64,000 nt of DNA. Source: Cryptomeria japonica (taxonomy: Eukaryota > Streptophyta > Pinopsida > Cupressales > Cupressaceae). The position numbers and the translations under genes were made by a program. The stretch covers positions 670,370,852-670,434,851 of the forward strand of contig NC_081412.1 in NCBI RefSeq assembly GCF_030272615.1, given 5' to 3'. This document shows, piece by piece, positions 1-12,400 of the stretch. Each line of letters starts with the position of its first letter. The first letter of the stretch is position 1. The notes beneath the pieces are model-generated. The model was not told the DNA's origin, searched no databases, and was given only the letters and a program-made list of their open reading frames with translations.

Positions 1-1425
1 TGAGGTAGGGTCTTATGACTATGTACACACAAAAAAAATTTGGTTGTGGTTAGTTTAGTCTCTTTTTCAGCTTGGTTAGTTTTGACTTGTTAGTTTTTAG
101 TTCTCGCCATGTTCCCCTCCACCCCTCTACAAAGCAGTGCACTTTATTCCTACATTTTATTTGACTCTATTGCCCAATGGATAAGGCACTGATCTCATCT
201 AGAGATATTCTAGATTCTCTTTGTCCTTGTAGTTCTCGCCCCCCTTCACAACTTGTTGTTACATCCATTTTTGAACTTGGAATTTTTTTAAAAAGTTTTC
301 ACTTCCCCAAGTTGTAGCTTTCTTATTGAAAAATATCATGACTTTAGTCTTTATTTTTGCCTAAGTCTATAATTTTGAACCTTCTGATTGAACCTTGTGA
401 TTCAATGTTCAATGGTTCATTTTGCGATAGTCAATCTCTGCATACATATCCATCACTCTGAAAATGCATATGAAAAAGTTGCAAATTTTTAAAATATAAA
501 GACAACCCACCCAATATTTTGGTTTTAAGTATTCCCAGATTTAATTTTATGACCATAAGAGCCCATATGATATATTATTTTCTCAATGCAACAATTTAAA
601 ACATTTTAAAAATGTTTTAAATTGGTTGGAAAACAAAAATTCCACGAGAAGGTGAAAGGTTAAAAATAAATATTTTTGTATTCAATAATCTTTTCCAAGA
701 ATAAGTTATGTTAACTGAAAGTCTGCTCGAAAAGGGAGGATATATATGTAATGAAAAAAAAAGATAAAGAAGGGGCTGACTCTTTCCTTTTTTTTGCTAG
801 AAACTTATGTTGCAACAAGGGGGAAGTTTCTAATTTTATATTGTAAAAAGGGGAAAAGAAGAATGCGGTTTTTTGTTTTTGGGCATAATCATTGTACAAG
901 AATAAGATGATCTTTGAGTCATTCTATTTGCATTCTGAGAAAGGAAGAAATATATTTCAGATCTATGTGTTTGTGTGTATTTCTTTTGACTGCAATTTGA
1001 CTTGTGAGTCATTCTAGTTATTCTTATAATGCTTTCTTGTGCATTCCAGTTATGCATATGTTTGTTGTAGAGACTTTGATTTCCCATTCATTCATACATC
1101 TGAAATTAAATTATTTAATATTTTTCCTCTTTGTTGTGGGTATCTGGGAAAGAATCTTTATGTCTTTTACTCTAGTATCCTCTTGTTTATAAATCTATTG
1201 TTCACATATGTGTCATGGCTATGAGTAGATTCTAGTTCACTTTATTGCTTTTCGATTAAAAGCATATTAAGAAAGCATACATTTTATCCAATGAAGGGAG
1301 TTTTACCTTCATGCCAAAATTCAAAGAGCACTTGCAATTGCCATTACAAGTGACTCAATTATTGGTTCTTTTTGTCTTTCAATTTGGGAATTTGTGAGTC
1401 ATTTTTTAAAGGTATTTAAGGAGGA
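1..1425. other. AT-rich non-genic sequence
   Basis: I see no supportable gene here. The short reading frames on both strands are low-complexity and show no domain. A stretch near 170-245 faintly resembles a tRNA D-arm but does not fold as a tRNA. The motif GTGAGTCATT recurs near 1003 and 1393 without obvious meaning. This lies upstream of the copia-0 fragment, but the expected 5' part of that element is not recognisable. Confidence 0.6.
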
Positions 1426-1469
1426 CAAATATGTTAACCAATAATGTGTAGACTAAGGAAGGCATTGTA
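1426..1469 (+). pseudogene. Copia-0 reverse transcriptase, left piece (split by copia-1)
   Basis: The last roughly 24 bases before copia-1 read VCRLRKALY. This joins directly, across the insertion, to GLKHPLRAWY at 15993 on the plus strand. The joined motif is the conserved [18 protein letters not shown] block of Ty1/copia reverse transcriptases. Upstream of about 1440 the frame is lost, so the gag, protease and integrase parts of copia-0 are missing or decayed beyond recognition. Confidence 0.7.
1465..1469. other. Target-site duplication of copia-1, left copy (TTGTA)
   Basis: The five bases before the left LTR are TTGTA, and the five after the right LTR (15988-15992) are also TTGTA. A perfect 5-bp duplication is the hallmark of LTR-retrotransposon integration and fixes both ends of copia-1. 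Confidence 0.92.
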
Positions 1470-2535
1470 TGTTAGGTCCCAGAGATAATTGAGAGGGGGG
1501 GGGGGCTGAATTAGTTGTCAATGAATTTCAAACCAAATATAACTTAACCAAACTTAATGCTTAATACCGGTAAACCAAAACTTATGCTAGTAAATATTTT
1601 TAACAATTAATTGCAGTACCAGTAAAGTTTAATGCATGGAACAGAAAGACAAATAACATCCACAACACATAACATAGATATTTGTACATGGAAACCCTGT
1701 AAGGGGAAAACCACAATGGGAAGCCTTACCCACAATTAGATGATACTACTACAAATAGTATGTGTGTACAATATGGAGTCTGCACATGCAGAAAGACCAA
1801 CTTCCTAGAGCTCACTTCTCAATCACAAAATGGTACACACTAACTACAATTGGATGGTTAAATCCAATGATAATGTATTGCTCAAAATAGCATCTTCATA
1901 TGCTGGATTCAATGTCGGTTAAGCTCAGTTGTCTTCTTCAAAACCTCCTTAAATCTTGAATTATGTATGCATGTAAAGCTCTTCTTATATTCACATTTTC
2001 CTAATGCTCTACCACTTATTACATTCCCATATCCATATCCATGTCAATATCACAAATGAGATCTTACATATATACCAAAACCTAAGACCAAATGAGTAAG
2101 TCGACTCACCAAAGATATTACAATAAAATTAATAACAAATGAATCAATATGCGATGCAACATGTTGGCTCAATGCATTTAAGATAATAACAAATCATCTT
2201 CATAACATGTCATGTTGATCTGGAATGGATAATGCTTGCCAATGCATAACCTAGACCTACTTGCCGATAACAGCAAATATGCAAACCCGATTAGATCAAT
2301 GACCAAATCACCAAAACAAAGTGTCCAAACAATGTCTTCGATATAACCAAGTAATCTCCAAGTCATTCTTAGTGTCAGTGAACAATATAGTCTTCCGGTG
2401 AACTAGATATCGGTGACTGTGCATAAGTCACTGAACATGTCGGTGAACATAACCAAGAATATACAAGTGTTGATAAGTGTTGACAAGTGTTGACATCAAT
2501 GACAAAACTAGTGCAACACATCCAAAATACCAACA
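1470..2535 (-). repeat. Copia-1 3' LTR
   Basis: The LTR begins TGTTAGGTCC and ends ATACCAACA on the plus strand, with TG/CA termini. It is homologous along its length to the split LTR at 7100-7872 plus 15693-15987. A TATA-like TATATATG lies on the minus strand near 2068-2076, a plausible promoter in the matching 5' copy. The sequence contains several ACCGGT-type motifs. Confidence 0.92.
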
Positions 2536-2547
2536 ATCTCCCCCTTT
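2536..2547 (-). other. Copia-1 polypurine tract
   Basis: Read on the minus strand this is AAAGGGGGAGAT, immediately before the TGTTGG start of the 3' LTR. It is the expected primer for plus-strand DNA synthesis. Identical tracts precede the LTRs of copia-0, copia-2 and copia-3. Confidence 0.9.
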
Positions 2548-2895
2548 GGCATTGATGGCAACACAAGATGGAAAAACCATCTAAGTGCCAAAACAGAAAT
2601 GCCAAAAACCAAAAATCGACAATCTCCAAAAGAGATCATTAACCAGAAATCAAAATGCAGATACATAGACTAACAATCTCTCTCCCAATGAATAATGTAT
2701 CATCAAAAGATAATGTGTTTTTCCAGAGATATCTCTCCTTCGTTGACATCAAATTCCAAAGTAATACAAATACCAAATTCAAATACCAACTTATTAATTT
2801 ATCCAACTACTCCACCTTAGAAGTAGCTCTCCTCATCAAAGCCAGAAAAGAGATTTCTCTATTAATTCTGTCGGTTGATGACAAACATCAACTGT

Positions 2896-5800
2896 CTAAG
2901 TCTCTATCGGTGAGGGTATAACCCCAAGCTGCTCTCTGAGATATTCAAAAGTTTCCTTAGGAAAAGGCTTAGTAAAAATATTTGTAATCTACTCTTTAGT
3001 ATTCACATAAACCAATTTCACTTCTTTTTCTTGAACATTCTCTTTCAGAAAATTGAATTTGATATAAACATGTTTAGTTTTTTAGTGAAATACTGGATTC
3101 TTAGATATATCAATTGTTGCCATATTATCACAGTAAATGGTTATAGGTTCTTTGCATTTTACTTATATATCCTTCAACATTTTCTTAATCCATAATACCT
3201 GGGTACAATTAGTTGTTGTTGCAACATATTCTGATTCTGCTATTGATAAAGATGTGCAACTCTGTTTCTTTCTCAACCAAGAAATTGATCAGCTATCAAG
3301 AAAGAATGCTCCACTGGTGGTTCTCTTTCTGTCATCTACATATCCTGCCCAATTTGCATCTGTGTATGCACATAAATCAAAATTTTCATCTTTAGGATAC
3401 CATAAACCAAGATTTGTTGTGCCTTGTAGATACTAGAAAATCCTTGTCACAGCTGATTCATGTTTTTCTTTAGGATTACTCTGAAATATTGAAACAATAC
3501 ATACTGCATGCATAATATCAGGTCTTGTTTGTGTCAAATATAATAAACTTCCTATCATAGACTTGTGTCTTGTCGGATTAACAGGTGTTGATTCATCCTT
3601 CAATGATAGTTTATCAGTTGTAGTCATAGGTGTACTTACTGGTTTAGAGTTTTCCATGCCAAATTTCTTTAGTAATTCCTTCAAATACTTTGATTGACAT
3701 ATGAATATACCTTTATCAATTTGTGAAATCTGCAATCCTAAAAAGAATTTTATCTCCCCAATCATAGACATTTCAAATTCTTCCTACATCTTATTAGAAA
3801 AGTCTTTACACAATCCATCTTCTCCTCCAAAAATTATATCATCAACAAAAACTTATATAACCAATATGTCATCATTAGTCACTTTGAAATATACATTGTT
3901 GTCAGCATTACCTTTAGTGTAACAAATCTTTGAAAGATATTTGTCCAATCTAGTATACCAAGCTCTAGGAGCTTGCTTTAATCCATACAAAGCTTTCCTT
4001 AACCTACAAACCATATCTTTGTCTTTTGTCAATGAAAATCCATCAGGTTGTTCAATGTAAACTTCCTCTTCAAGACCACCATTCAGAAATGCACATTTAA
4101 CATCCATTTGATATACTTTATAGTTCTTGTGAGCTGCAAAAGCTAAGAATAATCTGACTGCCTCAATTCTAGCTACCCATGCAAAGGTTTCATTATAATC
4201 AATTCCTTCTTTCTGTGAATATCCCTTACACACTAATCTTTCTTTGTTTCTGATTACCTTACCATCTTCATTGGGTTTATTTCTGAATACCCATTTAGTT
4301 CCAATTACATTTTTGTTTTTAGGTCAGGGAACCAATGTCCATGTGTTATTCTTTTCAATTTGTTCCAATTCATCTTCCATAGCTTTAATCCAATGTTTAT
4401 CTTCACATGTCTCATTAACTAATGTTGGTTCAATTTGAGAAATTAGACATACCTCTTCATTTGCCAGTCTTCTTCTAGTCATAACACCTTGATATTTGTT
4501 CCCAATTATCTGACTTTCAGAGTGATTCAATCTTACATACTGGGGTGTTTTTACTTGTTGCCATTCTTTAGTCAATGTGGAATTTTTAGATGACTCCGGT
4601 GTGACTAGATCAACATTCTGTACCGGTGTACTCATTGTAGGTTCATTTGATATTTTTTCTATTGCCGGTTTAGAGTTCATGTACCTTGAATTACCTCTAA
4701 ACTGTTCATCAATCTTCACATTTGCACTCTCAACTATTTTCTGCAATCTCTTATTGAAACATTTATTTGCCTTGCTCTTAGATGAATAACCAAGAAATAT
4801 TCCTTCATCACTTCTAGGATCAAATTTGTCAATATACTCATCTCTTCTAATATAACATTTACTTCCAAATATTTTGAAATATTTAAGAGTAGGAGTATTA
4901 CCAAACCATAGTTCATGAGGGGTCTTACCAGTTTCACCTTTGATGTGAACTTTGTTGAATGTGTAAACCATTGTACTTACTACTTCTCTCCAATATACAT
5001 GAGGTAGATTTTCTTTTGATAACATACTTCTAGCTGCATCCAGAATAGTTTTGTTCTTTCTTTCCACAACTCCATTCTTATGGGGTGTCTGAGGTATTGA
5101 TAACTGTCTCCTGGTTCCATTCACTTCACAGAAGGTATTAAATTCTTTAGATGTGAATTCACCTCCTTGATCTGATCTCAAACACTTGATTTTCTTACTG
5201 GTTTCATTCTCTACCATCACCTTGAATAGTTTGAATTTCCCAAAAGCTTCTAATTTCTCCCTGAGAAAAGTAACCCAATACATTCTAGAATAGTCATCAA
5301 TGATTAGCATAAAATATCTATCTCCTTGTAAACTTCTAGTTCTTGCTAGACCACATAAATCAGTATGAATTAAGTCAAGAACATTATTGGATTTTTATGG
5401 AATAATCTTAAAAGTTGCTCTAACTTGATTTCCAAATTGACATTCCTTACATACCATATTGTGAGGTTTAACAATCTTAGGTAAATCCCTTACTGCCTTA
5501 GTTGTACTGATTTTCACAATGCAATCAAAATTAACATGACAAAGTCTCTTATTCCATAACCAACTTTCATCAATATGTGCAATCAAGCATGCTTTCTTAT
5601 TGTTATTCAAATGAAAGATATTACTTCTAGTCTGATTATCGGTTGCAATTTCTAAGCCAATTTTGTTCATGATTGTGCATTTACCATTCTTGAATTGTAA
5701 TTGAAATCCTTTTTCAACTAATTGAAAAACACTCAAAAGATTATGCTTCAAACCTTCAACATAGTATCAGTATTGTGCTTACCATCAAAAGATATAATGC

Positions 5801-7042
5801 CTTTTTCTTTGATCAAACAAGCTCTATCATCCTCAAATCTTACTAGACCTCCATTGTATTCCTAAAAGGTTAAGCATTTACTTTTATCACTAGTCATATG
5901 ATGTGAACATCCAGAATCAATGATCCATTCATCCTTATCTTCAGTTTTAGTTGTCAGGGGCTGCTCTACCGATTGAACAGTAGGTGTCAGTCGATCTTCT
6001 ATTATAGCAACAAAAACCCATCCATTGTCTATTGGTTCTTCATCAAAAAATCCTTCATCACTATACTAACAAGATTTGTCTCTATTCTTCTTAAATCTAT
6101 ATCTCTAATATTCAGGGTTAGGCTTATATGTTCTTTTAGCTTCTTCTTTCAATCTTGCATGTCTATCAGGACACCTATATGCCATATGACCAATTTTATT
6201 GCAGTTAAAACATTTAAATGGTGCATTACCTTCATACTTACTTCCAAGTTGACCTTTAGGCATTTTCCTTGCAAATAGTGCTTCAAGTTCTTCCAGTTCT
6301 TCATTCTCTTTTCTGATTTCTTCAAGTTTTCTTGCATAAAAGGCTTTCCACTCAGATTTTTCAGATCATGATGATGATGCTATAGATGATGATGATGCCT
6401 TGAAAGCTAAATTGTCTTAATTGTAGCAACAAGACCAAATTCCTCAAGTTCAAAACCTAAAAGTTTTCCAACCAAAGTGTCTCTAGATACTGATGTATTA
6501 GGCATTATTTTCAATTCATTTAAAGCAGTTACTTTCATTTTATATGCCGGTAGCAATGCTCTTAAAACTTTAGAAATAATTTCATCTTCACTTAAGGATC
6601 CTCCACAATATTGTATACCCAAAACAATTTCATTTACTCTTTCCATAAAAGAAGAAATCATTTCATCTTCTTCCATTTTCAAATTTTTATACCTGACCCG
6701 AAAGCATTCCAGTTTTACAATCTTGACTATGGTATCACCTTCATTTAATGTCTCCAATTTGTCCCAAATAGCTTTAGTAGTAGATTGGTCTAATAATCCT
6801 ATGATTTGTTGCTCAGACAATGCACTCAAAAGTGCTTCTCTTGCTTTGCAATCATTCTCTTCACCTTTATCCAAGGTTGGTGGATTAGGTTGACCTTGAG
6901 TAGGACCAACATAGTCATTCTTTGTAACATTCCATATGTCCTTTCCAAAGCAATTTAGATGTATCTCCATCCTGATCTTCCATATGCCATAGTTAATTCC
7001 ATCAAGTTTCGCACTATCCTTCCTGAAATAGTTAGAAGACAT
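2896..7042 (-). pseudogene. Copia-1 Gag-Pol polyprotein (broken)
   Basis: Reading down the minus strand: Gag from MSSNYFRKDSAKLDG at 7042, with the UBN2-type region and near-intact frame to 6407. Next is a CCHC knuckle near 6190-6230 (CFNCNKIGHMAYRC), then the aspartic protease site DSGCSHHM near 5890-5920. The GAG-pre-integrase region is at 5751-5395 (ends MKHNLLSVFQL and VCKECQFGNQ), and the integrase core at 5310-4324 contains RSDQGGEF and NGVVERKNKT. Reverse transcriptase runs over 4323-3433 with FLNG, QAPRAWY and FVDDIIFGG, and the RNase H remnant ends in GVIPSPIET and a stop at 2896. Stops occur near 5398, near 4320 and just before the FVDD motif, and there are frameshifts around the protease, so this is a pseudogene. 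It closely parallels the copia-2 polyprotein. Confidence 0.9.
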
Positions 7043-7085
7043 AGGATCTCCTCAAGTTGTTAAACTTCTACAAAAAGAGAACTAA

Positions 7086-7097
7086 GCTCTGATACCA
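7086..7097 (-). other. Copia-1 primer-binding site (initiator tRNA-Met)
   Basis: On the minus strand this reads TGGTATCAGAGC, two bases inside the LTR end. It is the classic plant copia primer site complementary to the 3' end of initiator tRNA-Met. The same 12-mer with the same 2-bp spacer is present in copia-3. Confidence 0.93.
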
Positions 7098-7099
7098 AT

Positions 7100-7872
7100 T
7101 GTTAGGTCCTGGAGACAACTAAGAGGGGAAGGTGAATCAGTTGTCAATGAATTTCAAACCACATATAACTTAACCAAACTTAATGCATAATACCGGTAAA
7201 CCAAACTTTATGTTGGTAAACAGTTTTAACAGTTAATTGCAGTACTGGTAAAGTTTAATGCATGGAAGAGACAGGAAAATAACATCCACAACACATAACA
7301 TAGATATTTGTATGTGGAAACCCTGTAAGGGGAAAAACCATGGTGGGAAGCCTTACCCACAATCAGATGATACTACTGCAAATAGTATGTGTGTACAATA
7401 TGGAGTCTGTACATGCAGAAAGGCCAACTTCCTAGAGCTCACTGCTCAATCACAAAATGGGAGTCACACTGACTACAGTTGGATGGTTAAATCCAATGAT
7501 AATGTACTACTCAAAATAGCATCTTCATATTCTGGATTCAATACCGGTTAAGCTCAGTTGTCTTCTTCAAAACCTCCTTGAATCTTGAATGATGTCTGCT
7601 TGTATAGCTCTACTTATATTAGCATTTTCCTAATGCTCTACCACTTATTACATTCCCATATCCATATCCATGTCAATCTCACAAATGAGATCTTACATAT
7701 ATACCAAAACATAAGACCAAATGAGTAGGTCGGCTCACTAAAGATATTACAATAAAATTAATTACAAGTGAATCAATATGCGATGCAACATGTTGTCTCA
7801 ATGCATTTACAATAATAACAAATCATCTTCATAACGTGTCTTGCTGATCTGGAATGGATAATGCTTGCAGAT
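7100..7872 (-). repeat. Copia-1 5' LTR, inner part (split by DNA element 1)
   Basis: This matches 1470-2242 of the other LTR up to GGATAATGCTTGC, where DNA element 1 interrupts it. The LTR resumes at 15693 with AATGCATAACC. A minus-strand TATATATG lies near 7696-7705, equivalent to the one at 2068. The two parts sum to 1068 bp against 1066 bp for the undisturbed LTR, so the insertion was clean. Confidence 0.92.
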
Positions 7873-7918
7873 GGGTATGTGCAAGATCATGGGGGGCCAA
7901 AAAGTGGTAATGGAAAAA
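7873..7918 (+). repeat. Left terminal inverted repeat of element 1
   Basis: It reads GGGTATGTGCAAGATCATGG followed by GGGGCCAAAAAGTGGTAATGG. It matches the left end of element 2 (40893) and, reverse-complemented, the right end of element 3 (60180), and pairs with the right end at 15640-15692. Confidence 0.88.
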
Positions 7919-8014
7919 ATATATATTTTCAACCTTCCCAAACACGCCAAAATCCACTTTGACTTTTTGTTTGGGTCAGGCAAAATTTGAATTTGGTTTG
8001 GTAATACCAAACCA

Positions 8015-8122
8015 AATCGGATATCCAATAATATTGGATATCTGATATTATCAGATATCTAATTTGTGATGTCACTATTGTGATATCATACTTTTCAAAT
8101 TGGATATCCGATTAAACCGATT
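8015..8122. repeat. Subterminal palindrome cluster, element 1 left
   Basis: Several overlapping palindromes based on ATCGGATATCC and GATATTATCAGATATC occur in about 100 bp. Similar clusters lie close to the ends of elements 2 and 3 (41035-41160, 47598-47645, 55460-55600, 59690-60080, 62725-62760) and at 14800-14820. The position and repetition suggest binding sites for a mobilising protein, which is inference. Confidence 0.7.
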
Positions 8123-8339
8123 TACTCAACATAAAAAATATAGTTTAGTAAAATGGGCATAACTTTTGTGTTTCTTATCAAAATTTTGATTTTTTAAAGG
8201 AGTTGGAAATTTAATTCATAGACCTATCAAATGGATGAGTTATTTTGATGATATTATAGACCAAAAATTAATTATAATCATTTGAAGTTAGTCCTTCAAT
8301 TTTAAAACTTTAAATACTCACAAATTTTGCATACAAAGT

Positions 8340-9470
8340 CTCATTTTTTTCCTATCACCTCCTTTATCTATCACTTGTCTATCTATACTTATATAATATA
8401 TTTTATATATCTCTTTCTTCTCTACTTATGTCACTTATTTTATCATTCCATGTAGAGAAATAAATTCCCAAGTTACATGCATCTCTGCATATATCTCCAT
8501 CTTTCTATTCATATCTCTCCCTCTCCCACTCCATCATTGTCACTCCTTATTTCTATATTTCTCTCTATTTATCTCCCTCCTTTACCTTATCCAACCTATA
8601 CTTATATATTACTTGTCTCTATCACCTCCTTTCTCTCCCTATCTTGTCCCCTCTCTCTCTATATCCCTATAGATCTATCTTCATGTATATTTATATCTCA
8701 TTATCTCTAAATCTCACTTATTGAGTCCAGCTCTCCCTCCATTTGTCTTACTCCCTATATCACATTCTATCCATATATATCTCTATCTCCATCTTTACAT
8801 CTCCATCTCTTTCCCTATCAATCTCTCTTTTTATATGTTCCTCTATCTTTATATATATTCCTCTATACATGATTAATCTACTTTTTTGTCTCTTCCTCTA
8901 TCGCCCTCTTGAAGTATCTTTCCCTTTCTCTACTTTTATCTCTTTATTTACTCCATCTTTATATATCTTTTTCTCTCTCCCCACATCCTTCTCTATAGTG
9001 CCTTTATATATCTCTATATCTTCCTCTTTTTCTCTCTCCCTCTCTATCTATCCCTATCTATAATCTCTATCTCTCTTTCTCACTCTCTTTCACTATCTAT
9101 ATATCTCTATCTATCAATATTTCTCTTCCTTTATATCTCTCTATATATTCCTTTTTTTATCTCTCTCTTTACCCCTCTCTATCCATTTTTCTCCATCTCT
9201 TCATATATTTACCTTTGTATTTAACTCTCTCTTTCTCTATATCTATATACCTCCCTCTCCCTTTATCTTCATTTTTTATCTCTATCTTCCTCTCTCCTTT
9301 TCAATATCTAGATATGTCTACCTCTTTCTATCCATCCTTGTCCTTTAGTTTTTCTCCCTCTCACTTCATACTCTTTAATATCTATATCTCTATTTAAGTC
9401 CTTGTCCTTTAGTTCTTTTCCCTCTCTTTAGTTCTTCATCTCTCTTCACCCTTATATCTCTCCTTATTTG
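8340..9470. repeat. Polypyrimidine tract, element 1 left
   Basis: About 1.1 kb is almost purely C and T on the plus strand with scattered A, built from CTCTATCTATATCTC-like units. Long open frames here (SLSLS-rich) are a composition artefact. The same tract, base for base similar, occurs in element 2 at 41380-42510. Confidence 0.85.
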
Positions 9471-9479
9471 AAAATTAGT

Positions 9480-12400
9480 ATATATGGTCTCCTAAGGGGT
9501 TATATCATGTCTCAAGGGGTCATAGAACATCATATGACCCCTTAGGACAAAATATGACCCCTAGCGACACCATATGGTCTCCTAAGGGGTCATATGGTGT
9601 CATAAGGGGTCATAAAACACCATATGACCCCTTAAGACACAATAAGACCCCTAATGACACCATATGGTGTCTTAAGGGGTCATAAGACACCAAATGACCC
9701 TTTAGGACACCATACAACCCCTAAAGACACAATGTGGCATCCTAAAGGGTCATATGGTGTCCTAAGGGATCATAGGACACCATATGACCCCTTAGGACAC
9801 CATACGACCCATAGCACCATATAGTGTCCCAAGGAGTCATATCGTATCTTAAGAGATCAAAGAACATCATATGACCAATTAGGACATAATACGACCCATG
9901 ACGACACCTAAGGGGTCATATAGTGTCATAAGGGGTCATAGGACACCATATGACCCCTTATAACACCATATGATCCCTTACGACACCATATGGTGTCCTA
10001 AGGGGTCATATAACACCATATGACCCCTTGTAACACAAGAAGAGCCATAACAACACGATATGGTGTCCTTAGGGGTCATATGGTGTTAGGAGACACCATA
10101 TGACCCCTTAGGACATAGTATGACCTCTAATGATACCTAAGGGGTCATATGGTGTCCTAAGGGGTTAAATGATGTCCTAGGAACCTTTAGGACATAATAT
10201 GACCCCTTAGCACACCATACAACCCCTAATGACACCATATGATGTCCTACGGGGTCATAGAACACCATATGACCCATTACAACATAATATGACCCCTAAC
10301 AACACCTAAGGGGTCATAGTGTGTCCTAAGGGGTCATAGGATACCATATGACCCCTAACGACACTATATAGTGTCTTAAGGGGTCATAATGTGTCCTAAG
10401 GGTTCATAGGAAACCATATGACCTATAACGACACAAAATGACACCTAACAATACCTAAGGGGTCATATGGTGTTCTAAGGGGTCATAGGACACCATATGA
10501 GCCCTTAGCACACCATACAACCCCTAATGACACCATATGGTGTCCTAAGGGGTCATAGAACACCATATGACCCCTTAGGACACCATACGATGCATACTAA
10601 TACTATATTGTGTCCTAAGGGTTCATAGGACACCATATGACCCATACCAACATAATATGGTATCCTAGAGGGTCATAGAACACCATCTGACCCCTTAGAA
10701 TACCATATGACCCATAACGATACCATCTAGTGTCTTAAGGGGTCATAAGACACAATATTACCCCTTAGGACATAATATGACCCCTAACGATGTCATATAG
10801 TGTCCAAATGGGTCATAAGACACCATACGAGATTATACCACCCTTTACGACACCATATGGTGTCCTAAGGGGTTATATGGTATCCTAAGGGGTCATATGG
10901 TATCCTAAGGGGTCATATAACAGCATATGACCCCTTAGAACACAAGAAGACCCATAACGACACAATATGGTATCCTAAGGGGTCATATGGTGTCATGAGA
11001 CACCATATGACCCCTTAGGAAACAATATGACCCCTAACACTACCTAAGGGGTCATATGGTGTTCTAAGGGGTTATATTATGTCCTAGTAACCTTTAGGAC
11101 ACAATAGGACCCCTTAGCACACCATACAACCCCTAATGACACCATATGGAGTCTTAAGGGGTCATCGGGCACCATATAACCCGTTAGGACACAATATGAC
11201 CCCTAACAACACCTAAAGGGTCATATCATATCCTAAGGGGTCATATAACACCATATGACCCCTTACAACACAAGAAGACCCATAACAACATGATATGGTG
11301 TCCTAAGGGGTCATATGGTGTCAGGAGACACCATATGATCCCTTAGGAGACAATATGACCCCTAACGATACCTAAGGGGTCATATGGTGTCTTAAAGGGT
11401 TATATGATGTCTTAGGAACCTTTAGGACACAATATGACCCCTTATCACACCATACAACCCCTAACGACACTATATGGTGTCCTAAGGGGTTGTAGGACAC
11501 TATATGACCCATTAGGACACAATATGACCCCTAACAACATCTAAGGGGTCGTATTATGTCTTAAGGGGTCATAGGACACCATATGACCCCTAACGACACT
11601 ATATGGTGTCTTAAGGGGTCATATTGTGTCCTAAGGGGTCATAGGACACCATATGACCCCTAACGACACAAAATGACACCTAACGATACCTAAGGGGTAA
11701 TAGGACACCATTTGACCCCTTAGGACACCATATGACCCCTAATGACACCATATTCTATCCTAAGGAATCATATGGTGTCCTAAGGGGTCATAGAACACCA
11801 TATGACCCCTTAGGACACCATACGATGCATAATGACACTATATGGTGTCCTAAGGGGCCATATGACACCATATGGACCCTTATAGAGCCATACAACCCAT
11901 AACAACATAATATGGTGTCTTAGAGGGTCATAGAACACCATATGACCCCTTAGAACACCATACAACCCATAACGACACCATGTTGTATCTTAAGGGGTCA
12001 TAGGACACCATTTGACCCCTTAGCACACCATATGACCCCTAATGACACCATATGGTGTCCTAAGGAGTCATATGATGTCCTAAGGGGTCATAGAACACCA
12101 TATGACCCCTTAGGACACCATATGATGCATAATGACACTACATGGTGTCCTAAGGGGTCATAGGACACCATATGACCCCTTACGGGACTATACAACCCAT
12201 AATAACATAATATGGTGTCTTAGAGGGTAATAGAACACCATATGACCCCTTAGAACACTATACGACCCATAACGACACCATGTGGTGTCTTAAGGGGTCA
12301 TAAGACACAATATTACCCCTTAGGACATAGAACACCATATGACCCCTTAGAGCACAAGAAGACCCATAACGACACAATATGATGTCCTAAGGGGTCATAT

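Noticed and set aside
165..245. tRNA-Arg-like sequence (CCAATGGATAAGGC then TAGTTCTCGCC)
   Set aside because: The D-arm resembles a tRNA, but no 7-base anticodon loop, proper T-arm or acceptor stem can be formed; at best a decayed tRNA-derived fragment.
8477..9397. Ser/Leu/Ile-rich open frames in the CT tracts (also 41508-42410 and 47713-48252)
   Set aside because: Low-complexity pyrimidine sequence is stop-poor; these are composition artefacts.
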